This document shows, piece by piece, positions 5,680 through 11,973 of a DNA stretch of 11,973 bases. A program made the translations under genes and the position numbers. The notes beneath the pieces were generated by a model. The model made no database searches. It was not told the origin of the DNA and worked only from the letters and a program-made list of their open reading frames with translations. Positions within the stretch are counted from its first letter, which is position 1. Each line of letters begins with the position of its first letter. The stretch comes from JBKJVQ01 sp046717125 (GTDB taxonomy: Bacteria; Pseudomonadota; Alphaproteobacteria; Rhizobiales; Methyloligellaceae): positions 1 through 11,973 of the forward strand of contig JBKJVQ010000087.1 of assembly GCA_046717125.1 (NCBI GenBank), read 5' to 3'.

Positions 5680-6000
5680 ATGCTCGTTACCACCACGCCC
5701 AATGTCGAAGGAAGCCGCATTGTCGAATATCTGGGGCCGGTGGCCGGGGAGGCGGTGCTGGGCGCGAACGTCTTTCGCGACTGGTTCGCCTCGATCCGCG
5801 ATATCGTCGGCGGGCGCGCGGGCGGCTACCAGAAGGTGCTCCGCTCGGGACGGCGCATGGCCATGGACGACATGATCGGAGAAGCCGAGGGGCTGGGCGC
5901 CAATGCGATCGTCGCGGTCGATTTCGACTATGAGAGCATGGGCGAGGCCGGCGGCATGCTCATGGTCTCGTGCAACGGCACGGCCGTGAAGCTGGGGTAG
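5680..6000 (+). CDS. YbjQ/UPF0145 family protein
   Basis: The 106-residue protein belongs to the UPF0145/YbjQ family (PF01906), small cytoplasmic proteins of unknown function with a dodecin-like or pentameric beta fold and sometimes linked to heavy-metal context. Family motifs are VTTTPNVEGSRIVEYLGPV at the start, GANVFRDWFASIRDIVGGR in the first helix region, and EAEGLGANAIVAVDFDYE near residues 68-85. The frame is open from ATG 5650, but ATG 5680 gives the normal family N-terminus (MLVTTTP) and has GAGG five bases before it, so I start there. A weak promoter-like pair, ttgttt (5618-5623) and ttctat (5641-5646) with 17-base spacing, lies upstream. It converges on the zinc peptidase gene. Confidence 0.88.
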   Translation: MLVTTTPNVEGSRIVEYLGPVAGEAVLGANVFRDWFASIRDIVGGRAGGYQKVLRSGRRMAMDDMIGEAEGLGANAIVAVDFDYESMGEAGGMLMVSCNGTAVKLG

Positions 6001-6027
6001 GTCTCCACTCCGCTACGTCCCCCTTCC

Positions 6028-6086
6028 CCGACTTGACCGGGGGATCAACCGGGGGACCTTCAAGCCGAGATAGCCGGTCAAGCCGG
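6028..6086. repeat. Inverted repeat in the convergent intergenic region
   Basis: The segments ccgacttgaccgg (6028-6040) and ccggtcaagccgg (6074-6086) are inverted copies matching at 12 of 13 positions, with the direct repeat accgggggatca/accgggggacct at its left side. It lies between the ends of two convergent genes and could fold in either transcript. There is no T-run on either strand, so a standard intrinsic terminator is not supported. It resembles dispersed palindromes with a cttgaccgg core. Confidence 0.6.
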
Positions 6087-6110
6087 CCCACGTCGCGTCA
6101 GAAATTCGAC

Positions 6111-7142
6111 CTAAAGCTCGTCCGCGTTGAACGTGTCGCACTGTTCCATCTGGCCGGAGTCGAATCCGCGCTTGAACCAGCGGACGCGCTGCTCGGACGA
6201 GCCGTGCGTGAAGGCGTCCGGCACGACCTGACCCTGAATCTGCTTTTGAATGCGATCGTCGCCAATGGCGGAAGCCGCGCCCAGCGCCTCGTCGATATCC
6301 CCTTCCTCGAGAATGTTGTCGCGCTTGTCGGCGTTGTGCGCCCAGACGCCGGCCAGGCAGTCGGCCTGCAGCTCCATGCGGACCTGAACGGCGTTCGCCT
6401 GCCGCTCACTCATGCGGGACTTTGCTTCCGCGACCTTTTCGGCGATGCCGAGCAGGTTCTGGACATGGTGGCCGACCTCATGCGCAACCACATAGGCCTG
6501 CGCAAAATCGCCGGGCGCCTTGAACCTGTTGTTGAGTTCCTGGAAGAAGGTCAGGTCGATATAGACCTTGCCATCGCTCGGGCAATAGAACGGCCCCATC
6601 GCAGCCATGCCAGTCCCGCAGGCGGAATTCACAGCCTCGCTGAAGACGACGAGAGCCGGCTCCTTGTAGTCCTTCCCGAATTGCTGGAACAGCGCGTTCC
6701 AGACATTCTCGGTGTCTTTCAGGACTACGGCGACAAATTTCCGAACGTCGTCATCCGACGCCGATTTCGGCCCCTGGATCTGCTCTCCGGGCTTAGGCTG
6801 CGGCGAATCAGCCTTGTCGCTGTCGCCGCCCGGCAATTGCAGGTCCGGGAACTTCTCCTTGAGAACGTCTTTGAGGATATCCGGGAGGCCCTGGCCTTCG
6901 GGCGACCTTGGGCTTTGGGGCTGCTGTGTCTGGCCGCCGGAACCACCGCCTACCGTATCGAGCAGGATGCGCGGATCGACGCCGAAGAAGAACGCAAGCC
7001 CCAGCACCACGAGGATGCCAACGACCCCGAGACCGCCGCCTCCGCGGCCGCCGCCCGGCATGGGGAACCGGAAACCCCCGCCGCCGGTCGAGCCGCGCAC
7101 ATCCTCGACATTGTCGCTCTCAGGCCTGTCGCGCCAACGCAT
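6111..7142 (-). CDS. YpfJ-like neutral zinc metallopeptidase, membrane-anchored
   Basis: The 343-residue protein belongs to the putative neutral zinc metallopeptidase family (PF04228, E. coli YpfJ). The layout is a basic Gly-rich N-terminus, one transmembrane helix near residues 38-54 (GLGVVGILVVLGLAFFFGVD), a low-complexity linker (65-130), then the peptidase domain outside the cytoplasmic membrane. The zinc motif HEVGH is at 221-225, giving two His ligands and the catalytic Glu. MELQADCLAGVWA near 256-268 is the conserved downstream block that probably carries the third ligand. Family blocks NSACGTGMAAMGPFYCPSD (172-190) and TFTHGSSEQRVRWF-like sequence (around 310-323) are present. ATG 7142 has an AGGAG ribosome site nine bases upstream. 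It lies 105 bases after the UPF0114 gene on the same strand. The substrate is unknown. Confidence 0.9.
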   Translation of the reverse strand: MRWRDRPESDNVEDVRGSTGGGGFRFPMPGGGRGGGGLGVVGILVVLGLAFFFGVDPRILLDTVGGGSGGQTQQPQSPRSPEGQGLPDILKDVLKEKFPDLQLPGGDSDKADSPQPKPGEQIQGPKSASDDDVRKFVAVVLKDTENVWNALFQQFGKDYKEPALVVFSEAVNSACGTGMAAMGPFYCPSDGKVYIDLTFFQELNNRFKAPGDFAQAYVVAHEVGHHVQNLLGIAEKVAEAKSRMSERQANAVQVRMELQADCLAGVWAHNADKRDNILEEGDIDEALGAASAIGDDRIQKQIQGQVVPDAFTHGSSEQRVRWFKRGFDSGQMEQCDTFNADEL

Positions 7143-7247
7143 TCAGATCATCTCCTGCAACGGGATGGGTGGTGCGTCCGATTGTGCATGGGCTACCACT
7201 CGCGACAAGTGAAACTGCGGGCGGCGAGCGCCGTTCCGCATGAGCGG

Positions 7248-7814
7248 TCAATGCGCCTGCTTGCCGCCGATCCTGTCGGTGAGCGCCAGCACGAGGCCGG
7301 TAATGACGAACGTGACATGCACCGCGATCAGCCACATGAAATCCCGGTCGCTCGTACTTTGGACAGCCATGAACGCCTTCAGCAACTGGATCGCGGAGAT
7401 GGCCACGATCGACGACATGAGCTTGAGCTTGAGGCCGGTGAAGTCGATCCGGCTCATCCATTCCGGCCAGTCCTGATGCTCATCGACGTTGATGCGCGAG
7501 ACGAAATTCTCATAGCCGGAAAAAATGACGATGACGATCAGGGAGCCCGTCAGCGTCAGATCGACCATTGTCAGTACGCCGAGGATGACGTCGGACTCGG
7601 TCGCCGCGAACGCGTGCGTCACGAAATGGAACAGCTCCTGCGCCGCCTTGACGAGGAGCACGGCGAGAACGATGACCAGCATCACGTAGAACGGCGCGAG
7701 CAGGTAGCGGCTGCGGAACAGGAAGCCTTCGATCACGCCCTCGATCGCGCCCGGCTGGCGTTTGCGAACCGCGGCCGCCTCGGCTGCTTCATGCGTGGCG
7801 TCTGCGTTTTCCAT
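7248..7814 (-). CDS. UPF0114 (YqhA-like) four-helix inner-membrane protein
   Basis: The 188-residue protein matches the UPF0114 family (PF03350, E. coli YqhA), integral membrane proteins of unknown function. Four hydrophobic helices lie near residues 36-57, 76-99, 130-150 and 159-179. Family blocks are E-x-x-FLFRSRYLLAPFYVML (residues 29-46), VDLTLTGSLIVIVIFSGYENFVSR (84-107), and WMSRIDFTGLKLKLMSSIVAISAIQLLK (119-146). The frame is open to 7886, but the upstream 24 codons have no family resemblance. ATG 7814 (MENADATHE) gives a normal short cytoplasmic N-terminus with a GGGA just upstream. It is followed on the same strand by the zinc peptidase gene; no functional link is known. Confidence 0.87.
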   Translation of the reverse strand: MENADATHEAAEAAAVRKRQPGAIEGVIEGFLFRSRYLLAPFYVMLVIVLAVLLVKAAQELFHFVTHAFAATESDVILGVLTMVDLTLTGSLIVIVIFSGYENFVSRINVDEHQDWPEWMSRIDFTGLKLKLMSSIVAISAIQLLKAFMAVQSTSDRDFMWLIAVHVTFVITGLVLALTDRIGGKQAH

Positions 7815-7983
7815 GTTTTCCCAGCGTCTTGCGTCTGCGTGTTCGCTGAATGACACGCGGGCGTGGAAACCGTCAACAAACCGCAATCAAGCGCGTGCGA
7901 TGTTCGCCCATCCCTGCTGCGCTTCAAGGGACGGTCACTCGTCACGCGTCGGATGGTTCGGTTCGCGTAAGAGCCTCGGCACT

Positions 7984-7996
7984 CCCCGCGCCGGGG
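7984..7996. other. GC-rich hairpin after the SPOR-domain gene
   Basis: The palindrome ccccg-cgc-cgggg lies 17 bases beyond the stop of the minus-strand SPOR gene and could help end its transcript. The only T-run (8003-8007) follows it on the plus strand, the wrong side for that gene. It is therefore at best a partial or bidirectional terminator. Confidence 0.25.
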
Positions 7997-8012
7997 CTCA
8001 ACTTTTTGGAAA

Positions 8013-8699
8013 CTACAGCGCTTCGCCCGCAAAAACCGTCTCGGCGCAGGCGCGCTTCTCCGATCTCAGCCGGGCGCAGACCTTTGCAGCGTCGGCGGCG
8101 TTCGGGAAGGGTCCGGCCACCAGCTTCCATCGCCGCGCGCCGGCCTTGGTTTCCGTGATGGATCGCGGTTCGAGCCCTTCCAGCATCTTTCCATGTCGTG
8201 CGGTCAGCTCGCGCCAGCTCCCGCGCAGCTTCTCCTTTTTGTCGGTAACGGCGAGCGCCACGGCGAACAGCGTCTTGGTGGCCCCGCCGTTCTCTATCGG
8301 CAGAGCCGTGAAGGCCGCAGCCTCGTCCCCGAAACCCTCGGCGGGCAGAGGCGCGACGGCGACCTGCACGGGATCGGCGCTTTCCGGCGGGGCAGCGTTT
8401 TCCGAGCGCCGCTCGGGCGCAGCGGGAATGGCCGCCGTCAGCGAGCCGAGCGAGGATTCGAGTCCCGCGATGCGCGTGCTCATGGCTTCAAGTTCCAGCT
8501 TCAGGAGCTCGAGTTTCTCGGCGGTCACACCAGTCTCGATCCGCGCGGCTTGCTTCGCAGGCATCGGGTCGGCGATATAGCCGAACATGTAAGCGGCCCC
8601 GAACAGCCCGAGACACAGCCATCCAAGCGCGAACGCTGTCGGAACCAGCGCGGAACCAGGCGAACGGGGATGTTCCGGTATGGTCTTCCGGACGAACAT
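8013..8699 (-). CDS. Membrane-anchored SPOR-domain protein
   Basis: The 228-residue protein has a short cytoplasmic N-terminus, one transmembrane helix near residues 19-42, and a helical, probably coiled-coil segment at about 57-90 (EKLELLKLELEAMSTRIAGL). A Pro/Ala-rich linker and a C-terminal SPOR-like domain (about 143-228) follow. The last block, RRWKLVAGPFPNAADAAKVC, followed by a Cys-containing helix and strand, fits the second half of SPOR domains, which bind denuded septal peptidoglycan glycans. The protein is thus likely periplasmic-facing and linked to envelope or division. An upstream in-frame ATG exists at 8771, but ATG 8699 has GGAG four bases before it and puts the helix close to the N-terminus, so I prefer it. 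It is divergent from glmU, which makes peptidoglycan precursor. Confidence 0.75.
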   Translation of the reverse strand: MFVRKTIPEHPRSPGSALVPTAFALGWLCLGLFGAAYMFGYIADPMPAKQAARIETGVTAEKLELLKLELEAMSTRIAGLESSLGSLTAAIPAAPERRSENAAPPESADPVQVAVAPLPAEGFGDEAAAFTALPIENGGATKTLFAVALAVTDKKEKLRGSWRELTARHGKMLEGLEPRSITETKAGARRWKLVAGPFPNAADAAKVCARLRSEKRACAETVFAGEAL

Positions 8700-8763
8700 T
8701 GCGCTCCAGTTCCCCCGCGCCGCTCTTTGATTCCTTTGGCGAATCTGACTGAGTCGCGGGTGT

Positions 8764-8808
8764 CGCTTCAACCGCTAGCGTGCTGAAGCGGAATTGGCGC
8801 ATTTCCGC
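8764..8808. repeat. Nested inverted repeats between the SPOR gene and glmU
   Basis: cgcttca (8764-8770) pairs perfectly with tgaagcg (8784-8790), with the self-complementary cgctagcg (8773-8780) in the loop. A second, mutually exclusive pair is gcggaa (8788-8793) with ttccgc (8803-8808). The segment lies in the divergent promoter region and could be an operator, or part of the larger repeat that continues to 8878. Confidence 0.45.
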
Positions 8809-8830
8809 GCCTGAGGTTGAGCATGAATCC

Positions 8831-8878
8831 GATCACGTTCATGACTTCGGATTGGTTCTATCCGAAGTCATCGTGATC
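8831..8878. repeat. Long near-perfect hairpin upstream of glmU
   Basis: gatcacg (8831-8837) pairs with cgtgatc (8872-8878) and atgacttcgga (8841-8851) pairs with tccgaagtcat (8861-8871). This gives 18 perfect base pairs, broken only by a three-base bulge ttc, around a nine-base loop. It ends 49 bases before the glmU start. It could be a REP-type insertion or a leader structure affecting glmU. There is no T-run, so it is not a classic terminator. Confidence 0.75.
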
Positions 8879-8927
8879 TAGACGACGCCGGCGCCTATTC
8901 GCAGCGCCAATCGAGAAAGTCGCCTCT

Positions 8928-10289
8928 ATGACGCATAGCGACCTGCTCGCCATAATTCTCGCCGCCGGGCAGGGCACACGCATGCGCTCGGAGAGGCCCA
9001 AGGTGCTGCACGAGGTCGCCGGCCGGCCGATGATCGCCCATGCCATCGCCGCTGCCTGCGAGGCGGGCGCTTCGGATCTCGCGCTGGTTGTCGCGCCCGG
9101 CATGGAGGCTGTGACCGAGGCCGCCCAGCGCGTCCATGCGGCCCTTCAGCCCTATGTGCAGCTGGAAGCGCTGGGCACGGGCCACGCCGTCCTCGCGGCG
9201 CTGCCCGCATTCGAGGAATTCGATGGCGACGTGCTGGTCCAGTACGGCGATACGCCGCTCTTACGCGCCGGGACGCTAGCGCGGGTGCGCGAGTCGGTAG
9301 CGAACGGCGCAGATGTCGTCGTGGCGGGGTTTGAGGCGCGCGACCCGTCGGGATACGGGCGGCTTTTGACAGATGCGAATGGCGCGCTCCTCGCCATCCG
9401 CGAGGAGAAGGACGCGACGCCGGAGGAGCGGGCCGTGACGCTGTGCAATTCCGGCATTATGGGATTCCGTGGCAGCGTGCTGGCGGGGTTACTGGATCGC
9501 ATCGGCAACAACAATGCGAAACGCGAATATTACCTGACCGACGCGGTCGGGCTCGCCGTCGGGGACGGTCTGAAAGCCGTAGCGATCGCATGTCCGGAAG
9601 AGGAGGTGCTCGGCGTGAACGACAGGGCGCAGCTTGCGAAGGCGGAAGCCGAAACTCAGGTGAGGCTTCGGGCGGATGCCATGGCGAACGGTGCGACGCT
9701 GGTCGCGCCGGATACGGTGTTCTTCGCGCACGATACGGTCGTGGGCCGCGACGTGAGGATCGAACCCCACGTGATTTTCGGGCCGGGCGTCGTGATCGAG
9801 GATGGCGCGACCATCAAAGGGTTCAGTCATATCGAGGGCGCGCGGATCGCGTCGGGCGCAGTGATCGGGCCATTCGCGCGGCTCAGGCCCGGCACGAATA
9901 TCGGCCCGAAGGCACGGGTTGGCAATTTCGTCGAGATGAAGAACGCGACGCTCGAAGACGGCGCAAAGGTCAACCATTTGACCTATATCGGCGACGCCCA
10001 TATCGGCGCCGGAGCCAATGTCGGGGCGGGCACGATCACATGCAATTACGACGGCTTCGACAAACATAAGACCGAGATCGGGGCTGGAGCATTCATCGGG
10101 TCCAATTCCGCGCTGGTGGCTCCGGTGAAGATCGGGGCAGGGGCCTATATCGGCTCGGGCAGCGTCATCAATCGCGACGTGGCGGCGGATGCGCTGGCGC
10201 TGACACGGAGTCCTCAGATCGAGAAGGAGGGCTGGGCGTCGAAGTTCCGCGCGCTCAGGACTCGAGCGAAGTCGCTCGCCGATTGGTGA
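8928..10289 (+). CDS. glmU: Bifunctional UDP-GlcNAc pyrophosphorylase / glucosamine-1-phosphate N-acetyltransferase
   Basis: The 453-residue enzyme makes UDP-N-acetylglucosamine in the cytoplasm in two steps: acetylation of glucosamine-1-phosphate with acetyl-CoA, then uridylylation with UTP. The N-terminal nucleotidyltransferase domain shows LAAGQGTRMRSERPKVLHEV (11-30), GTGHAV (83-88) and the QYGDTPLL block (105-112) with the metal-binding Asp. The C-terminal left-handed beta helix (from about 255) has hexapeptide repeats and the block VNHLTYIGDAHIGAGANVGA (348-367). His350 is in the position of the catalytic base, and TITCNYDGFDKHKT follows. Length is normal for the family. glmS follows 150 bases downstream with a REP-like palindrome between them, so the two are probably one transcript. 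Confidence 0.97.
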   Translation: MTHSDLLAIILAAGQGTRMRSERPKVLHEVAGRPMIAHAIAAACEAGASDLALVVAPGMEAVTEAAQRVHAALQPYVQLEALGTGHAVLAALPAFEEFDGDVLVQYGDTPLLRAGTLARVRESVANGADVVVAGFEARDPSGYGRLLTDANGALLAIREEKDATPEERAVTLCNSGIMGFRGSVLAGLLDRIGNNNAKREYYLTDAVGLAVGDGLKAVAIACPEEEVLGVNDRAQLAKAEAETQVRLRADAMANGATLVAPDTVFFAHDTVVGRDVRIEPHVIFGPGVVIEDGATIKGFSHIEGARIASGAVIGPFARLRPGTNIGPKARVGNFVEMKNATLEDGAKVNHLTYIGDAHIGAGANVGAGTITCNYDGFDKHKTEIGAGAFIGSNSALVAPVKIGAGAYIGSGSVINRDVAADALALTRSPQIEKEGWASKFRALRTRAKSLADW

Positions 10290-10296
10290 AGTACGC

Positions 10297-10375
10297 GTAG
10301 CCCGGATGAGCGTCAGCGAAATCCGGGGCAGAATGTCCGAAGATCCCGGATTGTGCTTCGCTCCATCCGGGCTAC
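10297..10375. repeat. REP-like palindromic element, copy 2, between glmU and glmS
   Basis: gtagcccggatg (10297-10308) and catccgggctac (10364-10375) are perfect 12-base inverted ends identical to those at 2676-2742. The left arm continues agcgtcagcgaaatccggg and the right arm has the near-complement cccggattgtgcttcgct, so most of the 79 bases can form one long hairpin. It starts seven bases after the glmU stop. It is 12 bases longer than copy 1, mainly in the loop region. Confidence 0.87.
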
Positions 10376-10439
10376 CTGTTGCAGATGGTTCGGCGAGCGG
10401 CTAACCAGACGCGCGGTGGTTCAGAGGATTTGATCTGGG

Positions 10440-11973
10440 ATGTGCGGAATTGTCGGGATCGTCGGGCGCGCGCCTGTCGCGAGGCAGCTCGTCGATGCAC
10501 TCAAGCGACTGGAATATCGCGGCTACGATTCGGCGGGCGTCGCGACGGTCGAAAATGGTCACCTCGACCGGAGGCGCGCATCCGGCAAGCTGAAAAATCT
10601 TGAGACGAGGCTTGGTCACGAGCCGCTCAGCGGCACCACCGGCATCGGCCATACGCGCTGGGCCACGCATGGCGCGCCGACCGAAAGCAACGCGCACCCG
10701 CACATGACGGATGACGTGTCCGTCGTCCATAACGGCATTATCGAGAATTTTCGCGAGCTTAAGGACCAGCTGCAGAACGACGGTGCGGTGTTTTCCAGCG
10801 ACACGGATACCGAAGTCATCTGCCATCTGATTTCGCGCGAGATACGGCGTGGCCACGATCCGGTTCGCGCCGCTTTCCATGCGCTGCAGCAATTGAAGGG
10901 CGCGTTCGCGCTCGCGATCATTTTCAAGGGTCATGACAACATCATGATGGCCGCCCGGCAGGGGTCGCCGCTCGCGATCGGCTATGGCGAGGGCGAGATG
11001 TATGTCGGATCGGACGCGCTCGCGCTCGCGCCTTTCACTGACACCATCGCCTATCTCGACGACGGCGACTGGGCGGTGCTGACGCGGGACGGCGTCGCCA
11101 TCCGCGACCGCAGCGGCCAGCCTGTCCAGCGTGCGTCGGCGAAATCCGCGGCCTCCGCGCTGGTCGTCGATAAGGGCAACCACCGGCACTTCATGGCGAA
11201 AGAAATCCATGAGCAGCCGGAAGTCATCGGCCACACGCTGGCGCATTACATCGACCTGACCGAGAACCGTGTTCGTGCGCTCGATCTTCCCTTCGATTTC
11301 GCTACGCTGCCGCGCCTGTCTCTGTCGGCCTGCGGCACGGCGTTCTACGCGGGGCTGGTCGCGAAATACTGGTTCGAGCGCTATGCGCGCCTGCCGGTCG
11401 ACATCGATATCGCCTCGGAATTTCGCTATCGCGAGCCGCCGCTGGAGAATGGCGGCCTTTCCTTGTTCGTGTCGCAGTCGGGTGAGACGGCCGACACGCT
11501 GGCGACACTGCGCTACTGCCGCTCCCAGGGGCAGCACGTCGTAGCCGTCGTGAACGTGCCGGAAAGCTCGATGGCGCGGGAATCCGATCTCATGCTGCCG
11601 ACGCTCGCCGGCCCTGAGATCGGCGTTGCTTCAACCAAAGCTTTCAGTTGTCAGCTTACCGTATTGGCATGCCTTGCGATTATTGCGGGCAAGGCGCGAG
11701 GGCACATCGATCCGGCTCAGGAGCGCGAGATGGTGGCGGCGCTGGTCGAAGCGCCGCGCCTGATCGCGCAGATGCTGCGTGACGAGAGCCCCTACGAGCA
11801 CTTGGCCCATAATCTGTCGAAGGCTCGGGACGTGCTCTATCTCGGCCGTGGGTCGAGTTTCCCGCTGGCGCTCGAAGGCGCGCTGAAACTGAAGGAAATC
11901 TCGTACATCCACGCCGAGGGCTATGCCGCCGGCGAGCTCAAGCACGGCCCAATCGCGCTGATCGACGAGGATG
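10440..11973 (+). CDS. glmS: Glutamine--fructose-6-phosphate aminotransferase (isomerizing), 3' truncated by window edge
   Basis: The first 511 codons are present; the family is about 608 residues, so the end lies outside the window. The enzyme converts fructose-6-phosphate and glutamine to glucosamine-6-phosphate, the first committed step to UDP-GlcNAc. The class II glutaminase domain starts MCGIVGIVGR, with Cys2 as the nucleophile after Met removal. It also has HTRWATHG (71-78), NAHPH (84-88) and VVHNGIIENF (95-104). The first sugar isomerase (SIS) domain has SACGTAF (296-302) and SQSGETADT (345-353). A conserved GPEIGVASTKAF block comes next, and the second SIS domain starts near 464 with LGRGSSFPLALEGALKLKE. 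ATG 10440 is fixed by the Met-Cys requirement. No glmS ribozyme-like leader is apparent. It lies downstream of glmU in the same direction. Confidence 0.97.
   Translation, partial: MCGIVGIVGRAPVARQLVDALKRLEYRGYDSAGVATVENGHLDRRRASGKLKNLETRLGHEPLSGTTGIGHTRWATHGAPTESNAHPHMTDDVSVVHNGIIENFRELKDQLQNDGAVFSSDTDTEVICHLISREIRRGHDPVRAAFHALQQLKGAFALAIIFKGHDNIMMAARQGSPLAIGYGEGEMYVGSDALALAPFTDTIAYLDDGDWAVLTRDGVAIRDRSGQPVQRASAKSAASALVVDKGNHRHFMAKEIHEQPEVIGHTLAHYIDLTENRVRALDLPFDFATLPRLSLSACGTAFYAGLVAKYWFERYARLPVDIDIASEFRYREPPLENGGLSLFVSQSGETADTLATLRYCRSQGQHVVAVVNVPESSMARESDLMLPTLAGPEIGVASTKAFSCQLTVLACLAIIAGKARGHIDPAQEREMVAALVEAPRLIAQMLRDESPYEHLAHNLSKARDVLYLGRGSSFPLALEGALKLKEISYIHAEGYAAGELKHGPIALIDED

Noticed and set aside
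5970..7853. A 627-codon open frame on the plus strand
   Set aside because: It runs antisense to the zinc peptidase and UPF0114 genes, both of which have clear family motifs. Its own translation is rich in Arg, His, Glu and Asp with no recognisable domain, as expected of a GC-rich shadow frame.
7971..8007. Intrinsic terminator for the minus-strand SPOR gene
   Set aside because: The hairpin is present but the T-run is on the wrong side for that gene, so only a low-confidence hairpin was reported.
10380..10440. Possible glmS ribozyme or leader riboswitch before glmS
   Set aside because: The glmS ribozyme is a Gram-positive feature, and the 64 bases between the REP element and the start are too short and lack its conserved core.
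10401..11537. A 378-codon minus-strand frame opposite glmS
   Set aside because: glmS is unmistakable on the plus strand; the opposite frame is a GC-driven shadow.

Overview
The window is about 12 kb of high-GC DNA, densely packed with genes. The closest match I can infer is an alphaproteobacterium, probably of the Hyphomicrobiales (Rhizobiales). The evidence is the rarA-crcB-rluC-(HAD)-ATP12 run followed by a propionyl-CoA carboxylase beta subunit, a glmU-glmS pair, and REP-like palindromes of the gtagcccggatg type. The genus cannot be named from sequence alone. Most of the window is ordinary housekeeping chromosome.

Region 1 (1-2673, + strand) is a tightly overlapping operon-like run. It holds the tail of rarA, a crcB/fluC fluoride channel, an RluC/D-type rRNA pseudouridine synthase, a tiny remnant of a HAD-family phosphatase, a small low-affinity iron permease family protein, and an ATP12-family F1-ATPase assembly chaperone that starts at TTG. 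Neighbours overlap as GTGA, ATGA, ATGA and TTGA. The HAD gene keeps only its start and first motif, as if it had been replaced by the permease gene.

Region 2 (2674-5066) starts with a REP-like palindrome, followed by pccB (carboxyltransferase subunit of a biotin-dependent acyl-CoA carboxylase). Next comes a patch of small-gene debris: a DUF4258-like gene split by a frameshift, an overlapping intact DUF2283 gene, and the last ~25 codons of a DUF2442 gene. A pair of inverted hairpins follows.

Region 3 (5067-6000, + strand) has a membrane protein whose frame is interrupted by a single in-frame TAA, then a YbjQ/UPF0145 family protein.

Region 4 (6111-8699, - strand) has a SPOR-domain membrane protein, a UPF0114 (YqhA-like) four-helix membrane protein and a YpfJ-like neutral zinc metallopeptidase.

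Region 5 (8700-11973) is a divergent intergenic region rich in inverted repeats. It is followed by glmU, a second REP-like palindrome, and glmS, which is cut by the window edge. GlmS and GlmU supply UDP-GlcNAc for peptidoglycan and lipopolysaccharide.

I found no tRNA, rRNA, CRISPR array, transposase or convincing new multi-gene system. No stretch over 300 bases lacks a gene. The most unusual material is the cluster of broken frames at 1466-1570 and 4360-5612, a substitution at the acyl-CoA specificity position of PccB, and several families of palindromes.
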